This document shows, piece by piece, positions 5,820-5,854 of a DNA stretch of 5,854 nt. The notes beneath the pieces are model-generated. The model ran no database searches and had not been told where the DNA came from. It was given only the letters and a program-made list of their open reading frames with translations. The DNA lies in NCBI GenBank assembly GCA_023253615.1, contig JALRFZ010000010.1, positions 1 to 5,854 of the forward strand, given 5' to 3'. The first letter of the stretch is position 1, and every line of letters begins with the position of its first letter. Made by a program: the position numbers and the translations under genes. This stretch comes from Verrucomicrobiales bacterium. GTDB taxonomy: Bacteria; Verrucomicrobiota; Verrucomicrobiia; Verrucomicrobiales; DEV007.

Positions 5820-5854
5820 GCAACTTCGCCTTCCTCCCGCCCGAATTCCGCGCT
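5816..5854 (+). CDS. hsdR: Start of type I restriction endonuclease subunit HsdR, 3'-partial
   Basis: Only 13 codons are in the window, reading MSNFAFLPPEFRA. This opening, with the F-x-FL-x-x-E pattern, is typical of the N-terminus of HsdR subunits, the ATP-dependent translocase and endonuclease of type I R-M complexes. The ATG overlaps the stop of the preceding gene as ATGA (5816-5819), so translation is probably coupled. There is no Shine-Dalgarno of its own. The gene order, with hsdS upstream, supports the call. The nuclease and helicase motifs lie outside the window and cannot be checked. Confidence 0.78.
   Translation, partial: MSNFAFLPPEFRA

Overview
The window is a stretch of bacterial accessory DNA, moderately to highly GC-rich, that holds the middle of a type I restriction-modification (R-M) and defence locus. 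All convincing genes are on the plus strand and tightly packed. I cannot name the organism. The GC-rich codon use and the gene content would fit Proteobacteria, Verrucomicrobiota or similar groups. Most start codons lack a good Shine-Dalgarno sequence. No tRNA, rRNA, CRISPR array, insertion sequence or attachment site was seen.

Layout. (1) Bases 1-1201: hsdS, the DNA-specificity subunit. Its 5' end lies outside the window, and a one-base slip in a C-run near 1068-1073 throws its last conserved helix out of frame. (2) Bases 1250-2509: a RecF/OLD/ABC-like AAA ATPase. (3) Bases 2519-3154: a 211-aa protein, TOPRIM/DUF4276-like by motif, forming a tight pair with the ATPase. From memory, the pair resembles MAD3/MAD4 of the methylation-associated defence system (MADS) and, more distantly, ATPase-TOPRIM pairs such as PARIS. 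(4) Bases 3155-3236: an intergenic region with a perfect 9-bp inverted repeat overlapping a plausible promoter. (5) Bases 3237-3860: a DUF6088/AbiEi-like winged-helix protein without its usual toxin partner. (6) Bases 3912-5819: a 635-aa Schlafen/AlbA_2 plus GHKL-ATPase-like protein with C-terminal winged helices and a short repetitive linker. (7) Bases 5816-5854: the first 13 codons of a gene that looks like hsdR, overlapping the stop of the previous gene as ATGA. The methyltransferase gene hsdM is presumably upstream of the window.

How the parts may work together (inference). hsdS supplies sequence recognition for methylation and cleavage. The ATPase/TOPRIM-like pair would be an embedded second defence or effector module. 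The locus appears to be split into two transcription units: hsdM-hsdS-ATPase-TOPRIM from an upstream promoter, and DUF6088-AlbA-hsdR from an internal promoter whose spacer, -10 box and start point are covered by a palindrome. The DUF6088 protein is a good candidate for the factor that binds this palindrome, so the locus may have a built-in repressor that delays or limits the restriction subunit relative to the methylation machinery.
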